Part shown: positions 24,660-42,107 of the stretch, one piece after another
How positions within the stretch are numbered: position 1 is the stretch's first letter
How the letters are laid out: each line of letters starts with the position of its first letter
NCBI RefSeq assembly: GCF_002897035.1
Contig: NZ_BAUX01000008.1
Location: 124,001 to 188,000 of the forward strand
Length of the DNA stretch: 64,000 nt
Direction: 5' to 3'
DNA from: Methylopila sp. Yamaguchi
Lineage (GTDB): Bacteria > Pseudomonadota > Alphaproteobacteria > Rhizobiales > Methylopilaceae
Notes under the pieces: generated by a model
The model's database searches: none
What the model saw: the letters and a program-made list of their open reading frames with translations, nothing else
Told to the model about the DNA's origin: nothing
Position numbers and translations under genes: made by a program

Positions 24660-25512
24660 GTGCCGCTCACAATGTCGCTGCCCTCGTCGATGGACCCGGC
24701 AACGGTGGATCTCGTACAGGGCCGCCTCGCCTCGATCCGCGAGACAGAAGGGGTCGCCATTCCTCTCGCGATCGAGAGCGGAAGCCGCGCGTGGGGCTTT
24801 CCTTCTCCCGACAGCGACTACGACTGCCGCTTTGTCTTCGTCCGTCCAGTCGAACACTACCTGTCGCCCTGGCCCCGGCGCGACGTGATAGAGACGCCGA
24901 TCGAAGGCGACCTCGACGTCAACGGCTGGGACCTCGGAAAGGCGATCCGGCTGCTGATGAAGGGCAACGCCGTCATCATCGAGTGGCTGACGTCTCCGAT
25001 CGCCTATGGCGTGGATGAGGTCTTTAGACGCTCTTTCCTGAACCTTGCAGAGCAGGTGGCGGAGCGGAACCTCGTCGCCCGCCACTATCTTCATCTTGGC
25101 TTCGCCCAACGGAACCGCCGTCTCGCCGGACGAGTCTCCATCCCGCTGAAAGCCATTTTCTACACAGTCCGCCCCGCGGCGGCTTTGCGCTGGCTTCGTC
25201 AGCGACCCGGCGAAGCGGTCGCGCCGATGAACTTCCAGACCTTGATCGAAGAGTGCGCTCCGCCTCCGGACGTCGTGCGCGTTCTTGATGATCTCCTAGC
25301 GCGGAAGGCCCAGACCCGCGAACTCGGCGAAGCTCCGCTGCCGGAGCCGATCGCGCGCTTCATCGACGACGAGTTCCGCGCAGGCGAGGAAGCGTTTCCG
25401 AAGCGACCGCCCCGTGCGGGAGCGCAGGAGCAGGAGCAAGCCGAGGCATTCTTTCGCGCAATGGTCGAGCACGTCTGGTCTTCCAGCGGCGCAACACCGC
25501 AGGCGGAACGCC

Positions 25513-25538
<26 letters not shown>
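24660..25538 (+). CDS. Stand-alone nucleotidyltransferase, pol-beta superfamily (COG3541-like)
   Basis: A 292-residue protein with the nucleotidyltransferase signature IESGSRAWGFPSPDSDYDCRFVFV: the G-S helix followed by the DSDYD metal motif. After it come PWPRRDVIETP, DVNGWDLGKAIRLLMKGNAVIIEWL and the YFRPAAALRWL-type helical segment, matching the YcgL-like COG3541 predicted nucleotidyltransferases. Relatives occur near RNA-repair genes, but the substrate is unknown. I chose GTG 24660 because AGGA lies 8 bases upstream; ATG 24672 is the alternative. Its 3' end overlaps the convergent membrane-protein gene by 26 bases. Codon use looks slightly less GC-rich than neighbours. Confidence 0.85.
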
Positions 25539-27302
<1,764 letters not shown>

Positions 27303-27337
27303 CGATCCCGGCGCGGCTTAGCCGTACGATCTTCTCC

Positions 27338-27374
27338 CGACAGCGTCGAACGCTTTGCGTTCGGCGCTGTCGGC
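27338..27374 (+). other. Long hairpin downstream of hemB
   Basis: CCGACAGCGTCGAACG and CGTTCGGCGCTGTCGG pair over 16 bp with one G-T wobble around a CTTTG loop, 36 bases past hemB. There is no T-run, so it may be a processed 3' end or Rho-associated structure rather than a standard intrinsic terminator. Confidence 0.5.
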
Positions 27375-27471
27375 GTCTTGCGCACACGGCTGGCCGCGCA
27401 TCTCGAGCCGGCGCTGAGCCGCCCCCGCGACGCCAAACCTGTTCCAGGCGAAGCCCTGGGCGCGGCTCATC

Positions 27472-27511
27472 AACGAAAGGCCCTCCCCGCGGCCGGAGCC
27501 GCGGAGAGGGC
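27472..27511 (-). terminator. Intrinsic terminator after phoX
   Basis: On the minus strand GCCCTCTCCGCGGC pairs with GCCGCGGGGAGGGC (14 bp, one wobble) around TCCG, then CTTTCGTT. It lies 22 bases past the phoX stop. Confidence 0.78.
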
Positions 27512-27532
27512 TGAACGCGTAGCGGCGTGGCG

Positions 27533-29548
27533 TCAGACGCCGATCTCGCCGCCGTCCTTGCGCCGCACGGCGACCACCGCGGGGCGCGGAAGCCCGTTGC
27601 CAAGGGGCCACCTGCTGATGGAGTTCGGGACGCCGCCGTCCTCGCCGGGATGCTGAACCGCGCAGAACACGGTGCGCTCGTCGGTCGCGAACTCCGGCCC
27701 GCAGATCTCGCAGCCCTTCGGGCCGCTGAGGAACTGCCGGAGATAGCCGCGCTCGGCGCCCGCGGTCGGGACCACGTGCATGGCGTCGTTCGGATTGCCG
27801 ATGTCGGCGTTGCCGGGTTGCCCGTCGGTGGTGATCCAGAGGTTGCCGCGGTTGTCGAAGGCGATGTTGTCCGGCGACGCGATCTTTCCGAGCTTGCTGG
27901 CGTCGGCGTAGCCCGCGAAGAACGTCGCGCTCGCGGCGAGCCCCGGGGTGAGTTCGGCCTCGTCCGTCTTCAGGTCGATCTCGGGATTGCCGCAGAGCAG
28001 GAAGACCTCCCAGCGGAAATCCGTCGCGCCATGGTCCCCGTGGCTTTCGGTCAGCTCGATGATGTGGCCGCCGAAGTTCGGCACGCGCGGGTTCGCCAAG
28101 GCCGAGCCCGCGTCGGCGACGACCGAGGTGCGCCGGCTGTTGTTGGTCATCGTCAGGTAGACGCGACCGTTGACCGGGTTCGGCTGGCAGTCCTCGGGGC
28201 GATCCATCGCGGTGGCGCCGACGAGGTCGGCCGCGAGCCGGGTCTTGATCAGCAGTTCGCCCTGATCGGCGAACTTGCCCTTCAGCTTCGGGTGGTCGAG
28301 CGTCAGCGGGATCCACACGCCCTTGTTGTTGTCGCGGAACTTCGCGACGTAGAGAACGCCCTCGTCCAGCAGATCGAAGTTCGCTCGCCGGTTGTTCGGG
28401 TCGTACTTTCCGGCCGACACGAACTTGTAGACGTAGTCGAACTGCTGGTCGTCGCCGGTGTAGACGACGACGCGGCCGTCGGCGGCGAGCGAGGTCGTCG
28501 CCGCCTCATGCTTGGCGCGGCCGAGGGCGGTGCGCTTGCGGGGACGGAAGTCGGGGTCGTAGGGGTCGATCTCGACCACCCAGCCGAAGCGGAACGGCTC
28601 GTTCGGCTCCTTGGTTAGGTCGTAGCGGTCGTAGAACGCCTCCCATTTGCGGCTCGTGGCGCCGGCGCTCACCCCGTAGCGCGCATGGGCGGCCTTAATG
28701 TCGGCGTCCGCGACCTGATCGTTGTTCGCGAAGTACTGGTTGAAGTTCTCCTCGCAGGTCAGCCAGGTGCCCCACGGCGTTTTGCCGCCCGAGCAGTTGT
28801 TCAGCATCCCGAGCACCTTGGTGCCGGTGGGATCCTCGGAGGTCTTCATCAGCGGATGGCCCGACGCAGGGCCCGAGATGCGCATCAGCGTGTCGCCGGT
28901 GATGCGGCGGTTGTACTGGGTGCTCTGCACCACGTTCCAGATCGAGCCGGTGCGCTTGATCTCGACGACCGAGCCGCCATGGGCCGCGATCTCGACGTCC
29001 GCGAGACGCTTGTTCGCGCCGGGGACGTAGTTGGGGAACATGTCGACGCCGGTCGTGTACTCATGGTTCACGCACAGCAGCGCGCGGTCGTCGCTGTCGA
29101 GCGGGAAGTAGCCGACGAAGTCGCAGTTGAAGCCGAACTGGACGCGCTGGGACTCGGCCGTCTGCCGGTTCTGCTCGAACGCCGGGCCGCCGGGGAACAG
29201 CGCGTCGCCCCACTTGATCAGGACGCGATGCTCGTAGCCCTCCGGCACGATGATCTCGTCCGCCGTCGACGGCGCGATCGGCGTGAACGTCAGCCGGCGG
29301 GGCGCGGCTTCGGCCTCGCTCGGCGCGAAGGTCGCCGTCGTGGTCATCAGCACCGGAACCGTAGCCGCAGCTCCGATCAGGAACGAGCGCCGCTCGATGT
29401 TGCGCGCGAGCACGGACTGGAACGGCTCGTTCAGCGGAAGCTCGCCGGCTTCGGCGTGGAGGCCCGGGCGGTCGATGCCGATCGCTTCTTCGTCCAGCAT
29501 CTCGGGCGTGTCGGCGGCGCCGTGGCCGGCCGTGTCGTCGATGGTCAT
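27533..29548 (-). CDS. phoX: PhoX family alkaline phosphatase, Tat-exported
   Basis: A 671-residue calcium/iron-dependent phosphatase of the PhoX (DUF839) family, acting in the periplasm. A twin-arginine-like signal lies about 55 residues in (NIERRSFLIGAAATVP, cleavage near SEAEAAP), which is usual for PhoX. The beta-propeller follows with CVNHEYTTGVDMFPNY, GTWLTCEENFNQYF, GWVVEIDPYDP, VVYTGDDQQFDYVYKF, the PEDCQPNP segment and FDNRGNLWITTDGQPG, all family hallmarks. I chose ATG 29548; the frame extends to 29686, but that part is not family-like. It is divergent from the ABC-F gene. Confidence 0.94.
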   Translation of the reverse strand: MTIDDTAGHGAADTPEMLDEEAIGIDRPGLHAEAGELPLNEPFQSVLARNIERRSFLIGAAATVPVLMTTTATFAPSEAEAAPRRLTFTPIAPSTADEIIVPEGYEHRVLIKWGDALFPGGPAFEQNRQTAESQRVQFGFNCDFVGYFPLDSDDRALLCVNHEYTTGVDMFPNYVPGANKRLADVEIAAHGGSVVEIKRTGSIWNVVQSTQYNRRITGDTLMRISGPASGHPLMKTSEDPTGTKVLGMLNNCSGGKTPWGTWLTCEENFNQYFANNDQVADADIKAAHARYGVSAGATSRKWEAFYDRYDLTKEPNEPFRFGWVVEIDPYDPDFRPRKRTALGRAKHEAATTSLAADGRVVVYTGDDQQFDYVYKFVSAGKYDPNNRRANFDLLDEGVLYVAKFRDNNKGVWIPLTLDHPKLKGKFADQGELLIKTRLAADLVGATAMDRPEDCQPNPVNGRVYLTMTNNSRRTSVVADAGSALANPRVPNFGGHIIELTESHGDHGATDFRWEVFLLCGNPEIDLKTDEAELTPGLAASATFFAGYADASKLGKIASPDNIAFDNRGNLWITTDGQPGNADIGNPNDAMHVVPTAGAERGYLRQFLSGPKGCEICGPEFATDERTVFCAVQHPGEDGGVPNSISRWPLGNGLPRPAVVAVRRKDGGEIGV

Positions 29549-29697
29549 GCGAGGTCCCCGTGGGCAGATTGGAAGGCCTCTAACTGCGTCGGCGCCCATG
29601 TCAGTGGTTTGACGGATTTCCGACAACGGCACGACGGGGCCGCCGCGACGCGGGAGCCCGTGGACAACTTCCTTCGCAGGCGCCAAAAGCAGCGGTC

Positions 29698-31559
<1,862 letters not shown>

Positions 31560-31563
<4 letters not shown>

Positions 31564-32771
31564 CGACGCGGCCGCTTATCCTCAAGCATCTCTCCACGCC
31601 GCGGCCGGCGACGGCCGCGGCGCTTTTGTGTCTCGCGCCGATCGGCGCCTGGATCTTCGCAGTCCTGGACGGGGGCTTCGGCGACCGAAGCTGGGCGGTC
31701 GTCGCCGGCGCGATCTTCGGCGTCGCCCTGCAGCGAGGCGAACTCTCGCTCGTTCGGGCATGGCGCGACCTGATGTCGTTAAGGGACGCCGGGCAGTTGC
31801 TCGGTTTCCTCGCGGCGCTGGCGGTCGCGGCCGCGCTGACGCTCGGCGCGCTGGCGCTCACGGGCGGCGGCCGGCCCGCGAACGCCCGCATCGGCCCGGT
31901 CGACTGGCTGCTGCCGGTGGCGGCTTTCGTCTTCGGCGTCGGCTCCGTGGTCGCCCGCGGCGGCGTGATGGTCCATCTGCGGCGCCTCAGCGAAGGCTCG
32001 CTCGTCGCCATCCCGGCGCTGGCGGCCGTCTTCCTCGGCTTCGTGGTCGCGATCGTCCACTGGCCCTGGACCTGGGCGACCGCCATCGCCGAGGCGCCGG
32101 CGCCGTGGTTGCCGAGCTGGCTCGGGCCGGCCGGAACGCTCGCCCTCCAACTCGCGGCGCTCGCGGGCTGCGCGGCCCTGCTTTGGCGCTATCGCCCGCC
32201 AGCGTCGAAGGACGGGCCAGGGCTCGTCCACCGGGTGTTCATCCAACCCTGGCCCGCGACCGCCGCAGGCGCGCTGCTCGGATGTTTGGTGGCGGCGAGC
32301 TACGCCGCCGGAGAGCCGCTCGGCCTGATCGCGGAGTGCGCGACGATCGCGCGTTGGCTCGCCACCATGATCGGCCTCGTCCCACAGACGCTGCCGGGGC
32401 TCGACGCCGGCGTCGCCGGCCTGAAGGCGCCCCTGCTGCAGGGCTTTGCGCTCACCGAACATGTCCTGATCCTGATCGGCTTCGTACTCGGCGCCTTCGC
32501 CTGCGCGGTGGCCTCGGGCCGCTTCACGATCGAAGGCTTCACGCGACGGGACGCCGTCGAGATGGTGCTCGGCGGGGTCATGATCGGCTGGGGAGCCATG
32601 ACGGCGCTGGGGGCGGTGACAGGCGAGGCGATCGCAGGCGTCGCGGTCGGCGCGCTCTCGGGCTGGATCTTTCTCCTGTTCGCGTCCCTCGGCATCATCG
32701 TCGCGCTGAAGCTCGACCCACGATCGTCCGTCACCGCTCCCGCCCCACCGCCGCCGGAACCCGCCTCGTGA
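31560..32771 (+). CDS. YeeE/YedE-like membrane transporter lacking the usual cysteines
   Basis: A 403-residue polytopic inner-membrane protein with about ten hydrophobic helices in two related halves, as in YeeE/YedE sulfur-compound importers (TsuA type). The family normally has cysteines in a FCF-type motif and in a GCxxG motif. Here these places read QRGELSLVRAWRDLM and GGVMIGWGAMTALGAVTGEA, with no cysteine. It could be a divergent permease or have lost thiosulfate transport. The GTG at 31560 overlaps the ABC-F stop (GTGA), and its own stop overlaps the next GTG. No rhodanese or TusA-like gene is adjacent. Confidence 0.75.
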
Positions 32772-33475
32772 TCCGCGCCGTCGTCTTCGCAGCGTTCGCC
32801 GCCTTGGCGTCGCCGGCTCTGGCGCTCGACGAGCCGCCCGCGGCGCCGATCCCCACGCTCGCCGCCACAGGCTCCGCGCTCGAGGCCTTCGCGCCGCCGG
32901 GCTGGCGGGTCGAGACCAAGGCGGAGGGCGATCTCGACGGCGACGGCCGCCCCGACGCGGCGTTCGTCCTGCGCGCGACCGATCCGCGGAACGTGCTGAA
33001 GAACGAGGGCCTCGGGTCGCCGCAACTCGACACGAACCCCCGCATCCTTGCCGTCGCTCTCCGCCGGCCAGCCGGCTATGCGCTCGTGACGCAGAACGCG
33101 ACGCTTATCCCCCGCCACGTCGATCCCGTCATGGACGATCCCTTCGGCGACCGGGAGCTGTCGATCGAACGGCGCGCTGTAAAGGTCGGCCTTGCGGTCT
33201 TCATGAGCGCGGGCGGCTGGGACATGTCCCGCATCGCCTTCACCCTTCGACTCGACGGGGAGGAGCTGCGCCTGATCGGCTACGACCGATCGACGGTGGC
33301 GCGGAACACCGGCGCGATGCAGACGCTGAGCGTCAACTACCTCGCCGGCCGGATGAGCCGGGGGAAGGGCTCGATCGAGAGCGACGCGATGAAGACCGTG
33401 TGGAGCAAGGCCGCCCGACGGGGGCCGACGATCACGCAGATCGGCGATGGGCTGGAGTTCGATCCCGGCCGGTAG
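32768..33475 (+). CDS. Exported protein of unknown function with DGDG motif
   Basis: A 235-residue protein with a cleavable signal peptide (VIRAVVFAAFAALASPALALDE). The mature part carries EGDLDGDGRPDAAFVLR, a calcium-binding-like DxDxDG loop as in FG-GAP/VCBS-type repeats, followed by DTNPRILAVALRR and DPFGDRELSIERRAVKVGLAVFMSAGGWDM. Many bacterial proteins with this order are periplasmic and uncharacterised. The GTG at 32768 overlaps the membrane-protein stop (GTGA), so it is translationally coupled to it. It converges on the S10 peptidase with 2 bases between. Confidence 0.75.
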   Translation: MIRAVVFAAFAALASPALALDEPPAAPIPTLAATGSALEAFAPPGWRVETKAEGDLDGDGRPDAAFVLRATDPRNVLKNEGLGSPQLDTNPRILAVALRRPAGYALVTQNATLIPRHVDPVMDDPFGDRELSIERRAVKVGLAVFMSAGGWDMSRIAFTLRLDGEELRLIGYDRSTVARNTGAMQTLSVNYLAGRMSRGKGSIESDAMKTVWSKAARRGPTITQIGDGLEFDPGR

Positions 33476-33477
33476 GA

Positions 33478-34956
33478 CTACTCCGCCCCGTACAGCGCCT
33501 TGGCGTCCTTCAGCAGCGCCGCGCGGGAGCCGTCCCGCGTGTAGAACATGTGCCCGCCGGGATAGACCGTGAGCTTCACGCGCTCGGGATCGCCGAACGC
33601 CGGCAGCTGATCCAGCACGATCCTGGATTCCATGTAAGGCGTGACGAGATCCGTCGTCCCGTGCGCCACCAGCACCTTGAGCTTGGGATCGAGCGCCAGC
33701 GCCTCGCGCAGCGCGCTGGTCGATTCCGGCAGCGACTGGCCCGAGCCCCACTTCCAGCCTCTGTTGACGTCGGAGGCGAGCAGTTCGTAGCGGCGGTCGA
33801 CCCGGAAGCCGAGGTCGCGGGCGTAGAAGTCGACCGCGGCGCGGGTGAGCGGCGCGAGCGCGCCGTCGAGCACCGGGTCTTCCCACCGCGCGCGAGCGGA
33901 GGACGGGAAGGGATCGAACGCCGTGACATTGGCGTCGTAGAGCGAGCCGACCTTGCCTTCGTCCCGGCGCAACTCGCGGGCGAAGGTCTGGATATCGACG
34001 CGCCCGCCGAGACGCTTCACGAAGGCGCGGTCAAGCCCGGTGAGCTCCGCGACGCGCGCGGACAGGCGGTCGACGGCCTCGGCGTCGCGCGGACCCTTCA
34101 TCAGGTCGGCGAGAAACGCGCCGGTCGCGTAGGCCTCGACGTCGGCAAGGTCCGCACGTTCGACAAGCCCCTTGCGCGCGCGGGCGCTCGCGGCGAGCGA
34201 CGGCAGCGCCGAAACCCACGGCACCGGCGACGACCCCTCGCCGTCGCGGATCGCGAAGTCCAGCACCGGCGAGATCGCGATCAGACCGCGCACGCCGACG
34301 CCGTCGCGCGCCTGCAGCTGCCGGGCGATGCGGGGCACACGAAAGCCGCCGTAGCTCTCGCCCACGAGATAGACCGGCGACATCAGGCGGTTGCGGAGGG
34401 CGAGATGCTTGGCGACGACCCGCGACAGCGTGTCGACGTCGCTCTCGACGCCCCAAAAATCCTTGGGATCGTTGTTCCCCACCGCCCGGCTGTAGCCGGT
34501 GCCCACGGGATCCACGAACACGAGGTCGGTGAAGCCGAGCCAAGTCTCGGCGTTGTCGATGAGGTGCGGCAGATCGGAGGGCGTCGTCCCTTCGGTGCCG
34601 AAGGGCATGCGCTTCGGCCCGATGGCGCCGAAGTTGAGAAAGGCGGAGGCCGCGCCCGGGCCGCCGTTGAAGGCGTAGGTGATGGGCCTCGTTTTCGCGT
34701 CGGTCCGGTCGAGCAGGTAGGAGGTCACGACGACCTCTGCGACCTTTTCGCCCTTCGGATCGTAGAGCGGCACCGCCTCGACGCGCGCGTTGTAGGCGAG
34801 CGTCGCGTCCGCCGTCACGGCGGTTTCCCGCTGCGTCGCCTCCGCCGGCAGGGCCACTGGATTCGGCGCCTTCTCCTGCGCGCCGGCGGGAGCGAGGGAG
34901 CCGATCAGGAGCGCGGCGGCGAGGAAGGTGGTGCGGCGGGTCATGGGCGCTGACAT
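33478..34956 (-). CDS. S10 family serine carboxypeptidase-like peptidase
   Basis: A 492-residue exported peptidase of the S10 alpha/beta-hydrolase family. It has an N-terminal signal (TRRTTFLAAALLIGSLAPAGAQ), the oxyanion motif FNGGPGA (residues 96-102), the nucleophile VGESYGG (Ser201), the acid in VAHGTTDLVTPY and the His in YPGGHMFY near the C-terminus. Bacterial S10 peptidases probably trim peptides in the periplasm at acidic pH. ATG 34944 is an alternative start. It follows azlD on the same strand, at the tail of the lpxC-bamD-recN-ligA-azlCD run. Confidence 0.92.
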   Translation of the reverse strand: MSAPMTRRTTFLAAALLIGSLAPAGAQEKAPNPVALPAEATQRETAVTADATLAYNARVEAVPLYDPKGEKVAEVVVTSYLLDRTDAKTRPITYAFNGGPGAASAFLNFGAIGPKRMPFGTEGTTPSDLPHLIDNAETWLGFTDLVFVDPVGTGYSRAVGNNDPKDFWGVESDVDTLSRVVAKHLALRNRLMSPVYLVGESYGGFRVPRIARQLQARDGVGVRGLIAISPVLDFAIRDGEGSSPVPWVSALPSLAASARARKGLVERADLADVEAYATGAFLADLMKGPRDAEAVDRLSARVAELTGLDRAFVKRLGGRVDIQTFARELRRDEGKVGSLYDANVTAFDPFPSSARARWEDPVLDGALAPLTRAAVDFYARDLGFRVDRRYELLASDVNRGWKWGSGQSLPESTSALREALALDPKLKVLVAHGTTDLVTPYMESRIVLDQLPAFGDPERVKLTVYPGGHMFYTRDGSRAALLKDAKALYGAE

Positions 34957-34990
34957 GGGGCGCAGGGCCTCGGAGGGAAGTTCACATTTC

Positions 34991-35289
34991 CTAGAGTCCG
35001 AACGCCCGCAGCGCGACGACCGTCACCACGCCGACCGCGATGACGCCGAGCAGCGGCAGCCGCGTCGCGGCCACGGCGGCGGCGAGCGCCGCGATGGTTT
35101 CCGCCCCGCCGGTCGCGAGCGCGGATGGGGCGATCAGCGCGACCAGAACCGCCGGCGGCACCGCGTTGAACGCCGCCTGCGCCCGGGGGCTGAGCTTGAG
35201 GCGTCCGCCGAGCAGCACGCCCGAGATCCGGGTCGCGTAGGTGATCGACGCCATCACCAGGATGGCGAGCAGGGTCCAGGGATCCACGC

Positions 35290-35293
<4 letters not shown>
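34991..35293 (-). CDS. azlD: AzlD family branched-chain amino acid transport subunit
   Basis: A 100-residue membrane protein with three to four helices, starting MSVDPWTLLAILVMASITYATRISG and containing RAQAAFNAVPPAVLVALIAP, the AzlD signature. It pairs with AzlC to form an amino acid exporter. The ATG at 35293 overlaps the azlC stop by 4 bases (ATGA). The longer open frame to 35695 is a shadow of azlC. Confidence 0.92.
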
Positions 35294-39802
<4,509 letters not shown>

Positions 39803-39833
39803 GGGCCCTCCCGCGCGGGCGCGGCGGCCCGCG

Positions 39834-40703
39834 TCAGCCCACGACGCCCCGGAACGCGCGGCTGATCCAGGAGCCGGAGTTCTCCTGCGGCTTCAGCCCG
39901 CCGTTCGTCACCAGCGCGTAGCTCTTCTGGTACCACTCGCTGTCCGGGAAGTTGTGGCCGAGGATCGCCGCCGCCGTCTGCGCCTCGCCGGTGATGCCGA
40001 GCGACATATAGGCCTCGGTGAGGCGGAACAGCGCCTCCTCGATGTGGCGCGTCTGCTGGTACTGGCTGACGACGACGCGGAAGCGGTTGATCGCGCCGGT
40101 GTAGTCGCGCCGGGCGAGATAGAAGCGCCCGATCTGCATTTCCTTGCCGGCGAGCTGGTCGCGGGCGATCAGGATGCGCTTCTTCGATTCCGTTGCGTAC
40201 TCGCTGTCCGGCCAGCGGCGCACGACCTCGTCGAAGGTCGCCAGCGCCTTGCGCGTGCGCTCCTGGTCACGGCTGACGTCAGGCACTTCGTTGTAATAGG
40301 ACATCGCCACGAGGTACTGCGCGTAAGCTGCGTCCGGGCTCGTCGGGTGCAGCTGGACGTAGCGCGTGCCGCTGGTGATGGCCTCGGAATAGTTGCCCGA
40401 GCGGTAGTTCGCGAAGGTGGTCATCAGGATCGCCTTGCGGCCCCAGTCGGTATAGGGGTGCTGGCGGTCGACCTCGGCGAACTTCTTCTTCGCGGCGTCG
40501 TAGGAGCCGGCGTTCAGATTGGCCAGGCCCTCGTTGTAGAGCTTGTCCGCCGGCTCATCGGGCGCGAGCGTCTCCTTGTCCGACGAGAAGTAGGAGCAGC
40601 CCCCCAGCGGCAGCGCGGCGGCCGCGGCGAGCGAAAGCACCAGAGCGAATCGAAAGCCCCGACGGCCTGCGGACGGAGTGGCGGAAGACGTACGCATGAC
40701 CAT
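39834..40703 (-). CDS. bamD: Outer membrane assembly lipoprotein BamD
   Basis: A 289-residue lipoprotein of the BAM complex that inserts outer-membrane beta-barrels. It has a signal with lipobox LPLGGC (Cys36), then TPR-like helices: KLYNEGLANLNAGSYDAAKKKFAEVDRQHPY, ILMTTFANYRSGNYSEAITSGTRYVQLHP, YYNEVPDVSRDQERTRKALATFDEVVRRWPDS. I chose ATG 40703 with GAGG six bases upstream over ATG 40697; the frame continues to 41540 only as a shadow of lpxC. It lies 170 bases after lpxC. Confidence 0.96.
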   Translation of the reverse strand: MVMRTSSATPSAGRRGFRFALVLSLAAAAALPLGGCSYFSSDKETLAPDEPADKLYNEGLANLNAGSYDAAKKKFAEVDRQHPYTDWGRKAILMTTFANYRSGNYSEAITSGTRYVQLHPTSPDAAYAQYLVAMSYYNEVPDVSRDQERTRKALATFDEVVRRWPDSEYATESKKRILIARDQLAGKEMQIGRFYLARRDYTGAINRFRVVVSQYQQTRHIEEALFRLTEAYMSLGITGEAQTAAAILGHNFPDSEWYQKSYALVTNGGLKPQENSGSWISRAFRGVVG

Positions 40704-40873
40704 CGCGAGCCTCGTGAACGCTGAATTCGACGGTGGTTCCCCGATGACCGGACGCCGGAGCGTCGCGGCCGGCGCCGCGTGGTGAACGCGACTCCGCCGC
40801 CGTCTATAGCCGAAAGGGATCGGGCGCGCCAACGTGCAAGCGGCCGGCGTGCGTTTCCGCCGCCGGCGCGCCG

Positions 40874-41827
40874 TCAGTCGACCCGCGGGCCGAAGGCCGG
40901 AACGGCGCTGGCGAGCGGGGCGGCGGCGTGCCGCGGCTCGCGCTGCTCCCGGCGAACAGGCGCCTCGTCGACGATGGCGTAGGCGGCGGGATCCGCCAGC
41001 AGAGCGCCGAGCACGGCGCCGTTCAGCTTGTGGCCGCCGCAGAACGAGGCGAACCGCCCGACGAGCGGCAGGCCGGACAGCGCCAGGTCGCCCACGGCGT
41101 CGAGCGCCTTGTGCCGCACGAACTCGTCCGCGAAGCGCAGGCCCTCGGGGTTCAGCACCCGGTCGTCGCCCAGCACGACGGTGTTCTCCATTGAGGAGCC
41201 CCGGGCGAAGCCGGCCGCCCACAGCCGCTCCACGTCCTTCAGGAAGCCGAAGGTGCGCGCGGCCGCGATCTCCTCGCGGAAGACCTGCGGCGTGAGCTCG
41301 AAGCGGATCTGCTGGCGGCCGATCAGGTCGGACGCGAAATCGATGGTGACGTCCATGTGGAAGCCGGACGGCGCGGGGGCGAGCTCGGCGTAGCCGCGGC
41401 CCTGCTCGACGCGGACCGGCTTCAGGATCTTGAGCATCCGGCGCGGCGCGGAGAGCTTGCGCAAGCCGACCGCCTCGATCGCCTGCACGAAGGGGCGCGA
41501 CGAGCCGTCCACGATCGCGACCTCGGGGCCGTCGAGGCACACGCGGGCGTTGTCGACGCCAAGCGCGCGCAGGGCCGCCATCAGGTGCTCGATGGTCGAG
41601 ACGCTCGCGCCGTCGGCGTCGCCGAGCACGGTCTGGAGCTCCGTCGCCTTCAGCAGATCATGCCGGGCGGGAATCTCATGCTCGTCGCCGTCCACGGTCG
41701 TCCGGACGAAGACGATGCCCATCCCCGCGTCGCCGGGCTCCAGCGTCATGACGACCGGCGCGCCCGAATGGACGCCGACGCCGTCGACGACGGCCGTACC
41801 TGCAAGCGTGGTCTGGTGCGCAAACAT
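40874..41827 (-). CDS. lpxC: UDP-3-O-acyl-N-acetylglucosamine deacetylase
   Basis: A 317-residue zinc deacetylase, the committed step of lipid A synthesis. Motifs: HQTTLAGTAVVDGVGVHSG, the zinc ligand in STIEHLMAALRALG, VAIVDGSSRPFVQAIE, DEFVRHKALDAVGDLALSG and FCGGHKLNGAVLGALL. The C-terminus (about 35 residues) is Ala/Arg-rich and variable. It lies between ftsZ and bamD. Terminator hairpins behind ftsZ suggest lpxC has its own promoter in the 280-base gap. Confidence 0.97.
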   Translation of the reverse strand: MFAHQTTLAGTAVVDGVGVHSGAPVVMTLEPGDAGMGIVFVRTTVDGDEHEIPARHDLLKATELQTVLGDADGASVSTIEHLMAALRALGVDNARVCLDGPEVAIVDGSSRPFVQAIEAVGLRKLSAPRRMLKILKPVRVEQGRGYAELAPAPSGFHMDVTIDFASDLIGRQQIRFELTPQVFREEIAAARTFGFLKDVERLWAAGFARGSSMENTVVLGDDRVLNPEGLRFADEFVRHKALDAVGDLALSGLPLVGRFASFCGGHKLNGAVLGALLADPAAYAIVDEAPVRREQREPRHAAAPLASAVPAFGPRVD

Positions 41828-42012
41828 CGAACTCGAACCTCGAAATCCCGACGGCTCGCTCCGGAGCCTGTCGTATCGGCGCGTTCGTCACGCGCGAACG
41901 ACCGGAAACCTGTCCGGCCTTCTTGATGCGCTGCAACCTAAGTCGACGACAGGGGGATCCAAAATCAAGGTTCTTTACGCTTTGTAACAGGCGTATGCTT
42001 CTGAAGACGTTA

Positions 42013-42077
42013 ACAAAAATGCCTGCTCGGGCAGGCTCAAAAGCGGACGGCCCGGACCGTGAGGTCCGAGCCGTCGA
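42013..42077 (-). terminator. Tandem hairpins ending the dcw transcript after ftsZ
   Basis: On the minus strand, past the ftsZ stop, two stems follow each other. GACGGCtCGGACC/GGTCCGGGCCGTC lies around TCAC (42077-42046). GCCTGC/GCAGGC lies around CCGA (42036-42021) and is followed directly by ATTTTTGTTA. The second is a good intrinsic terminator and separates ftsZ from lpxC. Confidence 0.8.
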
Positions 42078-42107
42078 GTCGCGTGTCGAGCCCGGCAGGA
42101 CCCGGCG

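Noticed and set aside
33400-34953. 517-codon plus-strand frame opposite the S10 peptidase
   Set aside because: Antisense shadow; the opposite strand has signal peptide and full catalytic motifs.
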